From contig JAENRP010000107.1 of the NCBI GenBank assembly GCA_024741835.1, positions 21,867-85,866 of the forward strand: a stretch of DNA of 64,000 nt. The letters are read 5' to 3'. Below are positions 34,213 through 45,755 of the stretch, piece after piece; the stretch's first letter is position 1, and each line of letters starts with the position of its first letter. The DNA comes from Diplocarpon mali (Eukaryota; Ascomycota; Leotiomycetes; Helotiales; Drepanopezizaceae). The notes beneath the pieces were generated by a model. That model had not been told where the DNA came from. It saw only the letters and a list, made by a program, of their open reading frames with translations, and did no database searches. The position numbers and the translations under genes were made by a program.

Positions 34213-35184
34213 ATTCCTGATGTCAGGCTCTTTGATCTGTGAGGGCAATCAACAGGTTGCCGATTCCACATCGAGGCCCGGCGGTTGCTGTTCTACAAAG
34301 TGAGGATCGGCACAGATTTTCCATGAACTTTGTCTTGCTGGTAACGTAGACGAAGGTACCCATAGGACCTGGGTGAGACAGCTTGAGAGACAAAATTGAA
34401 GTACGGGTGAGTCATCAGCGGCAAGGGCGAGTTGGGAGTAGACAGAAGACAGAGGGATGTTTGTGAATGCGCAAACACATAGATTTTGTCACTTTGTCTC
34501 AGTTAATGATAGATCGCATGCAGCTACTCACAGCTTCCCGTGCTCGGAGAGTCGAAGAAGCATTCTTGGAATTGCCGATAAAAAAAAGCAAATAGCAAAT
34601 GCTCGCTTAATTTATTTATACCTTCCTCTGACCTGAACGCTGCACCGAGGTCTTTCGGGAGAAGAAGAAAGCTTGAGTGCCTGCCTGCTGGTATTCTCCA
34701 ACATGTAAAATGCTCTGGCTGCTCTGGAGTGAAAACTGCCGATTCAGGGACGGCGGCTTGCCTAGGGATGTCAACTTCAGTAACTCGGACTCTTGCTAAC
34801 ATTACACTCTGACAATCCAAATGATGTCCGGGGATCGCGCCTCGTACTTGAATACTTCCTGCAAGACATGGATATTCGATTGGAGGACGACAGACGCCGC
34901 AGTGCCGAAGGAAATCTCAGGTCGTTATCGTGCACGCACAGCTTGGGTTAGTTACAAGAGCATCTTGGACTCGGCTAATCGATCATACTGCCGCGTGCTA
35001 CCGCGCATCTCACACCAGAAACCCCATTATTCCATACCAACCCGGTTCGGTCACGGTAGCGTGGATTATCGTCCGTGACAAAGAAGCTGACTAATTACAG
35101 TGCAGTACTTGAGTATCTCTTTTCCCCGGACTTGGTGCGGGGCAGATCCACTTCCCCAGCTTCCAGATCTATCCCATTTCCAAG
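34213..35184. other. Intergenic between divergent P450 and conserved gene
   Basis: About 970 bp of promoter-type sequence between divergently transcribed genes. No supported ORF. Confidence 0.5.
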
Positions 35185-35850
35185 ATGCCTCTCTTCTTCT
35201 CAAGATCCGATCAGAAGATTCGGCGCAGTTCCTCGAACATGGCTTCCCAAAATACAGCTCAGAAGGAAGCAAATATGCTTCCCTACCGCGACCTGAACAA
35301 CACATCCATAAAGTACACCCCTGGCCCCGACGCTCCGAAAACCGTAACAAACTCTTATGATTCCGACGCCGAACCTCTCGTGCCCCGGCCTTCGGCCGAA
35401 CAGCCGACCGAGCTCTCGGCATACGACAGACAGCACTTCACAGCGACTGGTCGTCCAGCGCCGGCATTCAAAGCAAGCGGGCTGGCGAATCTAGGCGGGC
35501 ATATGTACACAATGCCGCAGCTGCTGCCGAAGCGATACACAGACGACAGCATAATTCCCGCAATCATCACTGATGTCATCCCCTCAGCGAGAGCACCCGA
35601 GGTGGGGAAGTCCGAGAAGAAAGGACTGTTGAGCAAGCTGAAGGGGAGCAAGGAGGGCGAGGCGAAGGACAAGGTGTTGAAGGTTGTATATATGCCGAGG
35701 CGGGAGTATCAGAGGTTCTTTGCTAGGGATGAGAAGGGAAATTACATGGGCACTGAAGAGCAGAGGAGGTGGACGGAGGATGAGCTGGAGTTGGAGTTTG
35801 CGAAGTACAAGCCGGAGCCGACGCAGAGGCGGAAGGAAGGGATTTTTTAG
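35185..35850 (+). CDS. Conserved fungal protein of unknown function
   Basis: Single-exon 221-aa protein. I recognise a pattern conserved across Pezizomycotina hypothetical proteins: an MPLFFSRS start, MLPYRDLNNTSIKYTP, SAYDRQHFTATGRPAPAF, LANLGGHMYTMPQLLPKRY, IPAIITDVI, KKGLLSKLKG and the strong C-terminal block VLKVVYMPRREYQRFFARDE followed by GNYMGTEEQRRWTEDELELEF. No transmembrane segment or signal peptide is visible, and no catalytic motif. The protein is basic in the middle and acidic at the C-terminus. Function unknown; conservation of the C-terminal block suggests a binding surface. Confidence 0.82.
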   Translation: MPLFFSRSDQKIRRSSSNMASQNTAQKEANMLPYRDLNNTSIKYTPGPDAPKTVTNSYDSDAEPLVPRPSAEQPTELSAYDRQHFTATGRPAPAFKASGLANLGGHMYTMPQLLPKRYTDDSIIPAIITDVIPSARAPEVGKSEKKGLLSKLKGSKEGEAKDKVLKVVYMPRREYQRFFARDEKGNYMGTEEQRRWTEDELELEFAKYKPEPTQRRKEGIF

Positions 35851-37925
35851 TTCCTTTAAATTATCAAGCAGCTTCTGGAGGAGCTACTTCGGGTGCGCTG
35901 AACGCTTGGTCTGGGGCGTTTTAGATGAGTTGGAGTTGGTGGAGTTAAGTGAATGAGTTGATACCCGCATAGTACTCAGCTATACGATGGAGCCTTGTAG
36001 AGTCTCGATAAGATAGCCGAAATATGTAACGCATCCCTACCCACCAAGATTATCAAGCAACATCTGCGAACTTCTTGTACCCGATTATCCCATTCAAGAA
36101 CTTTACCTGTTCAACCTCCCATGGCATCTCATCTGGCTGGGCTGGAGCCAGGATACATCGATACTGCTTTCCCCATCGTCTTGAGCGCCACCACGTCTAC
36201 AAGTTGTTGATATCCGCGATACAGGAAACCGATCAACAATCTCCGGCTCTCCAGGTAGCGGGAGCCATAGCCGATGCGGGATATTTCTCTCGAGACGAGA
36301 AGAATTCAGAGAAGGGGAAGTGGGGAGGGCAAAGGGGGGACTGTGTAGAATGAATGACACTGGTGGTGCGTCGTCAACTCGCGATCCCATTCATGCGCAT
36401 GCGCCATGACATCTGAGAAGTATGGAGATCTCTCTGCGAAACCGAAGGAGGGCACGTGAATCGCACGTGTACCCGAGCTGACGTTCCAAGTCTGGAGCGA
36501 GGAGATGGGAAGGGGGGCTGCACGTCCCCTCTGGTCTCCAGCGATCACGTGAAGCAGATGTATCAGAACCGCCATGACTGTGAACTGGGCGCAACCGCAC
36601 GGCGCACAGCAGTACCAATCCCTCGTGCTGGAGTAGCTGGAGATATCGAGATCAGCAAGGCTCCGGCCACCAGGAACCTGAGTCGCCCAGCTCTTCCATC
36701 CATCGCCACGTGCGCGCCCGCCGAGGCGAAAATGCGGCTCCCATCGAGCTCTCGCTGCTGTCTTCCCCCGGACCCTGTCGAGGTCCGATCGACTGCTCCT
36801 GACATCTTGACAGGTAGATCTAGACGTGCAACAAAAAATCGACTTTGAGACCAAGGTACGGGATGGCCCTTGGAGGGCGGTGATGGGATCTACTCGTAAG
36901 TGGGACCATGTGGATCCAGGTAAGGACATGGATACGGAAGCTTGGTGCGGTCAGGAGAGCATGGATGGGACATGGCCCTCTTTTCGGCAGTTCATTGCAA
37001 GACCAGACTCGACATCTCACCGTCGGATCCGTGGACTATACAATCGTATCGAGAGATCGCACCTGATCGCATTCCGCAGAGACTCAGCGATCATGATTTA
37101 TACGAGGGAGATACCCAATCCTGCAGAGGGCTAAATTCTACACTCGACACAGGAGAAGCGTGCCTGCTAGGCAATCCAACCTGAGCTTCTACAGCTAAAT
37201 GGTAAGAAGAATCAAATCATGTATATGAGCCCTCTCAGGAATGACAGCTAATCCTCTTCCGAACTACAATTGAACACTAGCCGGATAGCAATACCATGAT
37301 TGCTTCGTGCCGCTCTCTCTCTCTCTCTCTACGTGGTTGAGAGTTCGAGGAGATCCTTGAATCGAATAAACCACCCGAGGGTGCCGCAGGACTGATCCGT
37401 TGATTCTTGAAACAGATAGCGCTACTTGATCCTAAAGCAGCTCTAGATCTATATATCCTGGAACTCTCTGGCTGCTGCGGCTAGCGGGGGTGATGATGCC
37501 GGCGAGGAGAAGCAAATTAGTCCTGTGTGCATGAACCAGGAAGAGTTGAATCGCGTCCTACGGGATTGGTGCCCCAGACTGTAGCACTGCTTAAAAGACT
37601 CAAGAACCTTACGTAGTACCTTCTGCAAACCTTCAGCCTGACAGCCGGTTCTGTGTTGTTCGGAGGGCTAAGAGTGAGTCAAATACCGATACCGACACGA
37701 CGCAGTCACGCTGCCTTGTACCACACTATTTCGAGACAAGTACCAGCCTGCGAATCGATCGATGTCGAAGATGAAGCCTCGTCAACGGCAAATCTCCTCA
37801 CCGCCGAAGACGCCGAAGAGGGTGCTTGACCTTCGTCGCGCATTTCCACTTTTCGTATCTGATTGCATCCCGCAATTCCGCATCGAAAGGCAGATATAGT
37901 GTGACAAGTCCATCGAAATATACTC
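35851..37925. other. Gene-free region with CACGTG cluster
   Basis: 2.07 kb between the conserved gene and TPA1 (converging). Both strands carry several overlapping 60-200-codon frames between 36075 and 37184, none with a recognisable domain. Four CACGTG palindromes occur within 260 bp (36453, 36464, 36546, 36707). A CT microsatellite lies at about 37312-37331. Confidence 0.5.
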
Positions 37926-39940
37926 TCAATCAGAGTCGCTATCTTCTGAATCCGGGAATCCCTTAAACTCCGCTTCCTCAGTCTCCTCTAGCGGGGCCGT
38001 GTCCTCTCCATCTTCCTCGGAAAACTTGACTCCAAAAGAGCCACTAACATCCCATCGGTCGCCCTTCGCACTTTTGCTAACATATTTGACGAACTTCAAG
38101 ACTCCACTATCTCGTAGAACAATACTCATCTTGTTCCAAGCAGCTGGCATCGTGAAAAGGATATTGTCGTCTTCTTCGCCGGTAGATGCTTTGAATATCG
38201 CCGCGTCGGCGTCATCATCTTCGTCGCCAGCCATGTACACTTCGTATCCCCCGACATCGTCTTCCTCAATGGGCTCCTCAAGCTCTGGCTCATTTTTGCC
38301 TTTGGGTTTTGAATCGCCCTTGTTCTTCGACTTTGAGGTTTTCTTCGTTACTGTGGGCTCCTCCTCGGACTCCTCTTCAATCTCCCCCCCCTTTTCATCA
38401 GCACCCCAGCCAGGCGTTGGTGTCAGACCGATACCAATCTCTATTCTCGGCTCTCCTTCGTGACTCGTAGCTAGAGCGTAGTCAAGACCTCGGCGGAATC
38501 GCCGAGCCAAGATATTGTAGTTCTCAATCTCGCCTTGCGTAGCCAGCTCCAACCATTGTCTGAATTGACGACTCGACAGGAATACCTCGGTCAGTTCCTT
38601 AATCGGGTCTTCTAGTGAGGATTTGCCGACAGTGGAGCTGTGGAAGGGTTGAAAGTACATGTAGCGATGCTTGTGTGGTGGCTTGGCGACCTTCCAAGCA
38701 CTCTTTTCAATCTCGGCGCTGGTTTTTGGGAGGGGAGTTGCTTCTTGAGCCTCGATATACTCTCGTACTCTGGCAGAGAACTTGTTTGACAGGATGCCAT
38801 CCAGAGTGACGGTAGATTCCTCCAAGAACCGCTCCGATACAGCTTCTAACGTATCCGGTGTTAGGTATGTCGGCGCCATGTACTTCAGCAGAAAGTCGAA
38901 ATCCGCCTCATCGAGTCCTTTCTCTGATGCCAGCTCAGCCAAAGGTTCGACAGTAATTAGTTGAGCTTGTGGGCAGTCGTATTGATCCGGGTTCCCCTGC
39001 AGCTGCTTCAAGCTGCTGTTCTTACCCCAGTTCTCCTCTTCACCCTCGATGTATCCCTCCTCTCCAAACTGGGGAATATGAAACCATCCACTAATTGCCA
39101 TTCGAATCCTGCCACCATCCTGGGCCAACTGCTTCTCGTTCTTCGCATGGTAGACTTCCTCGACATCGTGGAAGCTCAGGCCAGGCTGGACTGCGAAGAA
39201 GCTCAATTGGTTCCAGGCAGGAGGAATGACCTTGCTTGTATCGGCATCTGGAGTTATCGTCGAGACGCCGCCTATCTCGTGTATCGTCGTAGGAAACAGC
39301 CTCAGTGCGCCTCCCCATTCATCCTTCCATGGCACGTCGGGGTCTGTCAAGTAAAGGATGTAGCTGATCCTCCGGCTGCCAATAACATCGTCATGGCATA
39401 GTAGATGGCATCCGGGCGTGTACACATTGATAGCCATATCCGTTTTCTTCCCACTCAACGCTCCTGATCCCGTAATGGTCGAGACATATTTACGGAACTG
39501 CGGAGAGTATATCGCATCTCTCAGCTTCAACACAGAAGGTAGCTTCTCCAAAGCACCGTCATCCAGCCCATCCAGGTTAGCTAGGTCCCCAGACTGATGA
39601 ATCCTATATATATCAGTCTCTTTGGGTGTAAACTGAACATTCTCGCGGATTTCGTTGCGGACACAGCGCAGGAGGTCGTCGTTGATCAAGGAACCAATGA
39701 CGCCATGCTTGTACGGTTCTGAACTTGCGTACTGCTCTGTGTATTTTTGCAGGGTATCTTGGGCGAAGAGGCCTTTGCAGAAGCTCTTGTGAATATCTTC
39801 GTCTGACAGTACTATTTCTAGGGTCAGGATATGCGCTGTGTTTCGTTAATTCCAATTATATTCTTACCAGTCTTCGCACGCTTCTTGAGAACGCTTTTTC
39901 CCGTCAGACAATTTGACTGTGTCTCAGCCTTTCGCTTCAT
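37926..39940 (-). CDS. TPA1: Prolyl 3,4-dihydroxylase Tpa1/Ofd1 (2-oxoglutarate/Fe(II) oxygenase)
   Basis: Predicted 654-aa protein from exons 39940-39868 and 39817-37926. Tpa1/Ofd1 hydroxylates Pro-62 of ribosomal protein uS12 (Rps23) and, in fission yeast, links oxygen to Sre1 degradation. The N-terminal catalytic domain shows the metal triad: HDD in CHLLCHDDVIGSRRIS at about 166, His in LSFHDVEEVYH at about 241, and the 2OG-binding Arg in GRIRMAISGW at about 263. The C-terminal domain repeats the double-stranded helix fold without the triad, and carries an acidic/Lys-rich insert (TKKTSKSKNKGDSKPKGK) before WNKMSIVLRDSGVLKFVKYV. The first exon codes MKRKAETQSN..., a basic stretch consistent with nuclear localisation. 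The call is secure; the start is taken at the first ATG of the short exon. Confidence 0.95.
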
Positions 39941-40511
39941 GATGAACGGAGGCGGAGAGGAGTTCGTAGGCTTTAAGAAAATTGCTATCGATGATCAAAT
40001 TATTTCTGCAGTATAAATTTTTACGGGGCGGCATGTTTGCCCGACGTTTTAGCGAGCAGCAGCTGTAAAGCTGGCCAACCTCAGCCGGGGAGGGTCTTGC
40101 ATCTCTATTATTGCTTCTGTCTGAGGGTCATCACATGTACGATTAGGCCCTCGATGCTTGCGATCCTGTGCTATGAGCATCTTTGCGGCCTTATACTGAT
40201 CTTCATCTTGAGCGATTGGCTCAAGGCACTACGAAACACGAAACCAAGCACATGAGATTCTTTCATAGTTTTCTGTCTTGTACCCTTTCCTTCTCAAATG
40301 GATGGTATTTCAAGTCTTTGATGGATTTCTGGCGATAGTCAATGGTAAAATTCAATCCTTCCAATTGGTCGTTGGATTAAGGATTGAAGGTAGTATTGTG
40401 TTAGCGATTGGCTAAAGACTATGTTGAAGAATGGGATAAGATTCAAGTCTCATTCATGATAACTTTTCTACTCCGTGACAGCCTCAATATAGATTTGCAA
40501 TTCACATTATC
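39941..40511. other. Divergent intergenic, TPA1 / PLP enzyme
   Basis: 571 bp between divergent start codons. Nothing specific recognised. Confidence 0.5.
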
Positions 40512-41915
40512 ATGAGTTCGTTCGACGTTACCACAGCTAGGAGCAAATTCCCGGCTCTTTTACAGTCACAGGTCTTTTTCGATAATGCCGGAGGCAGTCA
40601 AACTCTAGGTACCGTAATTGACTCGTGAGTCTGCTCTCATGAGCTTGAAGTCAAGAGACTGATTCTTTGAAGAATATGCAGCTATTTATCAAAGACCAAC
40701 GTACAACTGGGAGCGTCGTACGCTGTTGGCAAGAAGTCCACAGCTCTATACGAGGATGGATATGCAGCAGCAGCCAAATACATCAATGCAACTGGTGACA
40801 GCATCGGTCAGCCTATCTCCTCTAGCCGACAAGAAACACATAGAATAACAATTAGCAATAGTTCTAGGATCGTCCACCACATCCCTCTTTCGAACTCTAT
40901 CCTTTTCCCTGAATTTCCCAGCCGGCTCTGAGATCATAGTTTCAAAAGTCGATCACGAAGCCAACATCGCATCCTGGGTTGATCTAGCCGCTCGTCAGGA
41001 TCTAGTCTTAAAGTGGTGGATCCCGAAAACGAGCAGAAACCCCAAGCTTGAGGCTTCTGATCTCGAAGATCTGCTCTCTGAGAAGACTGTCATGGTCACG
41101 TGCACCCACGTGTCTAACATCCTGGGCACGATTCACGATATTCCAGCGATTGCCCAGGCAGTACACACGATTCCTGGTGCTCTGTTATGTGTTGATGCTG
41201 TTGCTTTTGCGCCTCACAGACAGATTGATGTCACGGCACTGGGAGTGGATTTCTACAGCTTCAGCTGGTACAAGGTACGACGTTACTCCCCACTCTTCTA
41301 CATTGGCTAATGAGAGCAGGTATACGGCCCGCACATCTCGATACTCTATGCATCTCCTCTCGGCTTGAAAGCCGTCAGGTCCCTCGGCCATCACTTCAAC
41401 CCCTCCACCACTCTCCAAGACAAACTCGGGCTCGCAGGCTCCTGCTACGAGCTCACAGCTTCTATCCCAGCTGTCCTTGACTACTTCAATCCCAGCCCTG
41501 CCGAGTCCTGGGCGGCGATTGAGAAACACGAGGAGCATCTGCAAGGCACGCTTCTCGAGTACCTGAATGCGAGATCGGATGTGATAGTTATCGGGGAGGA
41601 GGACAAGGATACCAAGAAGAGGGTCAGTACGGTTTCACTTACTGTGAGGGGCAGGAAGAGTCAGGGTGTCGTGGAGGCTGTGGATAAGGCGAGTAATGGG
41701 GAAATGGGTATTAGATGGGGTACATTTTACTCGGTAAGGTTGGCCAAGGAGATTTTGGGGTTGGAGTATGATGGTGTGGTGAGAGTCTCGATGGTACATT
41801 ATAACACTTGTGAGTTACACTAATGGCTGGCAGGGGACGCGTTTGTTAACGTTTAACAGTTGATGAGGTGAAGCTGTTGATTGGAATCTTTGATCAAGTT
41901 CTCGGCAAGGCCTAG
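40512..41915 (+). CDS. Class V aminotransferase-like PLP enzyme (cysteine desulfurase-like)
   Basis: Predicted 400-aa protein from exons 40512-40624, 40682-40806, 40856-41274, 41320-41809 and 41860-41915. The fold-type I, class V signature is clear: VFFDNAGGSQTLG near the N-terminus, IVLGSSTTSLFRTLSFSL for the cofactor phosphate, HEANIASWVDLA, VTCTHVSNILGTIHDIPAI, LLCVDAVAFAPHRQIDV (PLP-stacking Asp) and DFYSFSWYKVYGPHISILYA with the Schiff-base Lys. Unlike true NifS/SufS cysteine desulfurases, I see no clear active-site Cys loop, so an aminotransferase, lyase or epimerase activity is equally possible. Substrate unknown. Predicted cytosolic. The gene is spread over four frames by its introns but all junctions keep phase. 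Confidence 0.87.
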
Positions 41916-43690
41916 TCAACAAAATGGCGATTCCATTGCCCTCGATATAAATTCGATCCCTCGTCATCCGAATCTATACGTCTAGGCGGTAATATCACTC
42001 AGTCTCGCCCCAATTAAGCCACGGCCTGTCCGGAAACTCTTGTTAAGCTCCTGCACATGTCCCAACTTGGCGTTGTCACATATCAACCTTAAAGTCCTAC
42101 ATTCAAGCACCCAAAGTACCTGCACGAGTCCCGGGCTAGCCTGCAATGAACCATGCAGCAATAGTATAGACCAAAGCCTTAGCTCCAGCAAAGGCCAAGT
42201 CTGACGAGTCTTGCATGAAAATCATTACTGTCTTTGGGTGGATGTGATAGAGCCGTATGGGAGTTTGTGACCGTCGAAATCAGTACGCGACATATCTTCT
42301 AAATAAAGCATGAGACTTTCCACGACAGTCTTGGTTGAGCTCAGGGAGTATTTGGAGTCGAGTTGATTAAAGTAATTTTAAGGTTTTATTGGCTTGACAA
42401 CTTTGACTGACTTATAGTGCTCTTCTCGACATGGGGTCATCTCCAAAGCCATATCATTCTCGAACGTCAGGTGGAATTGGCTTCCTGATCTACATTCTAT
42501 CTTGAACTGCAATTGGTATGCAGGTGTTCCGGGCCGAGAAGTCATTATGAAGTAAGTTCACGCGTCCCAGGTATAAGTAGAAGCTCTTCGACCAAGTCAA
42601 ATTGCGCAGCGATTGTCTTTGCGGTTTTGAGGCCAGACAGAGATATCATTGTTAAATTTACGTTCTACGAATCGCAAAGATTAGTAGCAAGTGCCGTCAG
42701 TTCTTTGGCCTAGACTCAGGAGATATCTGCCCTTTCTTTGAAGATGAATCAAATGGAACAAGAATTGCAAGCAATGATAGTGAAGTGGGAACTAAGGGCA
42801 GTTGGTCGGAGAGCCAGATGATCCTTCTGCAGTCTGAGAGGTCACAACTGCATAGTACAAAGTGCTAAGAAGAACGTGTCTGCTAATGGGAGCTCTCGGA
42901 ACAGGTTTTATCAAAGCCGGATTTTGGCTGGCCGCTGGGCTCAGGCTAGGTTGCTGAATGTCATGTGTTTGAATACTACTTAGCTGTATGCTCAGCTCAA
43001 GTCGTCTTCGAGGTATCTACTTTGACCTTTCCTACTTCTTTTCTTTGATCCAAGTATTTCACTGACGTAGATCTAGTAGCTTGTTCGCCACGTACTCTCT
43101 GTCTCTCCCGTGACATCAGCTGAAGATTCATAATCTGAATGTACATGCTTATGTTTCTTAGAAATTGGCGTGGGAAAGCTCTAGTATGTGATGGAGAGCT
43201 ACTACGAGGTTGATATTTCGAGGCACAATTTTGGGGCACGACCAAGGTTCCTCGGTAGGAGTAGGACGTGTAACTTTAGTGTGATTGAGGAAAGTTGGAT
43301 TGATTGATTCCCTGGTATTTTTTGTTCTAGAAATGGGTGGGCGCCTGGTGAAGCGTCCGCAGTGGCTATTGAAATAATTAGTGGGGCCCGGTCCTATGAA
43401 TTGGAGCTCGCCTAAGCTTAGCTTGCTCGCGCTCTATCGACGTCAACAAAAAGCGTTTCGTTTACAGGACCAGGGCGCTCAACATCTTGTCTCCAAAGGC
43501 TAGCTCCCACACAGGAAGCAATTGGAAGCAAGACACGGATACATCCCCACGACCCCTTCAGACAACAATGGATACCAAAGAGTGCTCCGACCAGATTTGC
43601 ACGCGCAAGGGTATTGATCAGCCTCTCGCCCACTTTCAGTAGAATGGCAGAGTACTGGCCTCGTGCCTCGACTGTAGGGAGAGGAGGAGC
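41916..43690. other. Gene-free region
   Basis: 1.8 kb with only short unsupported frames. No RNA gene, repeat or domain recognised. Confidence 0.5.
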
Positions 43691-44503
43691 ATGAAGAGAG
43701 CTGCCGTCAGAGTCAAGCGTGCGGCACCAGATGATACCGAAGACCGTCCTCTTGCGAAGAGAACCGTACTGGCCGGAAAGAAACCCAGAGCCCGTGTAAA
43801 TTATATCAACAAAGCCACAGCAAAAAGCGCATCGTCCGCTCGCTCAACCAACAAGCACGCCGTACCACCTGCACCGTCTCGCTCGGCTTCCACTCTGGCC
43901 CAGCACGCGTTCCAGAGCGTTATCTCTCTGGCTAGAAGTACTCTGTATCCTCTGAGTGTGGAGTCGCAAACCAAGAACGACGCCGGCGCCAAAAACACCA
44001 AATTCCCTTTGAAGCATCAACAGACGGCCAGGCAAGGTCGCCCGCCGGAGCCGAAGGCCAGGAGCCCTCGAGCTTCCCAGATAACCCGAGATGATAGCAT
44101 CCGCGAACAGCAAGGATCCACGATGAAACTGGACAAGCGGGTCACCAACGAGATTGCGCATGGAGACGTATTGCCCACCTTGACCAAGTCCGGATGGGAG
44201 TTTGCGGGCACGAACCAGACCGTCACTGTCGCGTTTGCCGCCGGCCTCGCCCTCTACCACGTCGTCACGAACGGAGTCGCGTCTCGCAACGTGTCTTTCA
44301 CCGGCGCGCAGTCGGCTACCTTCCTCAAGGCGATCATGGCGGCGAAAGGCATCGGAAACGCACCCCCCGAGCACTCCGGGTCCTGGGACGGACTGGCCAA
44401 GGTGGCTGGCTCTGGTGCTGCGGCGTACCGGCTGGGGCCGTATTGGAGGCCTGTACTCGAGGCCGGATTGACAGGGTACGAGTGGTATGCTGGAACGGGG
44501 TAG
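43691..44503 (+). CDS. Hypothetical protein, basic N-terminus and hydrophobic C-terminal part
   Basis: Single-exon 270-aa frame with GC-rich third positions like nearby genes, but no family I recognise. Residues 1-150 are Lys/Arg/Ala/Ser-rich and look disordered, with bipartite-type basic clusters (KRTVLAGKKPRARV). Residues 170-270 are compact and hydrophobic: TVTVAFAAGLALYHVVTNGV, ATFLKAIMAAKGIG, GLAKVAGSGAAAYRLG and PVLEAGLTGYEWYAG. One segment near 178-197 could span a membrane. The minus strand has an open frame of similar length over the same bases, so coding strand and reality both need transcript support. Confidence 0.45.
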   Translation: MKRAAVRVKRAAPDDTEDRPLAKRTVLAGKKPRARVNYINKATAKSASSARSTNKHAVPPAPSRSASTLAQHAFQSVISLARSTLYPLSVESQTKNDAGAKNTKFPLKHQQTARQGRPPEPKARSPRASQITRDDSIREQQGSTMKLDKRVTNEIAHGDVLPTLTKSGWEFAGTNQTVTVAFAAGLALYHVVTNGVASRNVSFTGAQSATFLKAIMAAKGIGNAPPEHSGSWDGLAKVAGSGAAAYRLGPYWRPVLEAGLTGYEWYAGTG

Positions 44504-45755
44504 GGATATGTGGTGTGCAGCACCGATAGCGGTTGGACTCTGGGGGTTTCTAGGGGCTCGTGGGCTGCAGACTTGTGTACGACTTACGACTATATAACCA
44601 TAAAGCTTTGAATCCACAGTACCATCGTAGAGGATCACGGCTTCGTTCGAGCCCTCGATTCGCTTCCGGGAGAGGTGGGATCCCCCTGCTCCTCGTCGCT
44701 ACCCAGGCAGCGGGCTTCCCAGGCTTTTTGGGCGAGAGATTCGATCTTGTCGACGCTAGACGTGCGCCGGTACGATTTCTGCGACTCTTCCCAGGCTGCT
44801 TCGGTACCTGGCTACGTCGTCGAGATTGGCCCGGTCGTTGATTGCGTTAGCTGTCATGCATTCGCGCGGTATCGCGCTCGATATGGAGGCCCGAGGAGCT
44901 TCGCAGCTGGCAAAGGGAGATGGGAGGGAAGAACATGATTCGCCACCTGCCAGGGACGACGCGAAGATAAAGTACCAGGGTTGGTTGGCACGAATTCGCA
45001 CCTTGTAGAAACCAACTTGCACACACTCGTTGAGTACTAGACTTTCAAGCTATGATGAATTGATTGAACTATGAGAGATACCCTAGGTACGTGGCGAGAT
45101 GTGAGATGATTCACTCATCATCTACCCTTCCACAACTCGGTGAGGGAATCACATCAGCGAGTGTACCAACGTCAACGGTGATACTAAACACCCCGCCAAC
45201 CATCAAGCAAGTAGTCACTTCACTTCCCAGCCCGAGCAAGTCACACAAATTCATTACAAGACAGCAACGAGTTCGAGTTGTGAGGCTTACTCATTTCCGC
45301 CAAACCTAAGCCGGGCCGGCCTAGTTCATATCGCCAAGGTGTTTATTACCGGCTGGATGGTACGCCGTCTATCTTCATCTGTACCTGTGTTCTCCATACC
45401 ACATCCGTAGGCCTCCAATCATCAATTCAGGAAGCCAAGGGCGCCTCAAAACATACGTCCACATCCCCGGAGTCAGAACCGTGTANNNNNNNNNNNNNNN
45501 NNNNNNNNNNNNNNNNNNNNNNNNNNNNNNNNNNNNNNNNNNNNNNNCCCCCAACACTCGTCGCCTTCGCAAATCATATACTCTACTCCCATCGGTATTC
45601 ACCAGTACGCTTCTTCATCTGCAAAGGAAGAGGGAAATTGAGAATGAACGCCGGGCTGAAATCCCAAATTTGTCGTCACGTTTGATTCAAGGGCCCCCCT
45701 GCCTAGCGGGGCTCGGCTTCCACTGATACTGCTAGTTCTGCATCCCCGCCGAATT
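44504..45755. other. Gene-free region with assembly gap
   Basis: 1.25 kb between the orphan ORF and the zinc-finger gene, including the 62-base N gap. Short frames at 44560-45022 occur on both strands without domain signal. Confidence 0.5.
45486..45547. other. Assembly gap (62 N)
   Basis: A run of 62 N; frames that appear to cross it are not meaningful. Confidence 0.99.

Noticed and set aside
32494..41915. Secondary-metabolite gene cluster around the P450 and PLP enzyme
   Set aside because: No polyketide synthase, NRPS, terpene synthase, cluster transcription factor or transporter lies nearby; TPA1 and a conserved housekeeping-type gene sit between the two enzymes.
41320..41915. PLP enzyme as a true cysteine desulfurase (Nfs1)
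   Set aside because: No Cys-containing active-site loop or mitochondrial presequence; overall length and motifs fit generic class V aminotransferase-like proteins.
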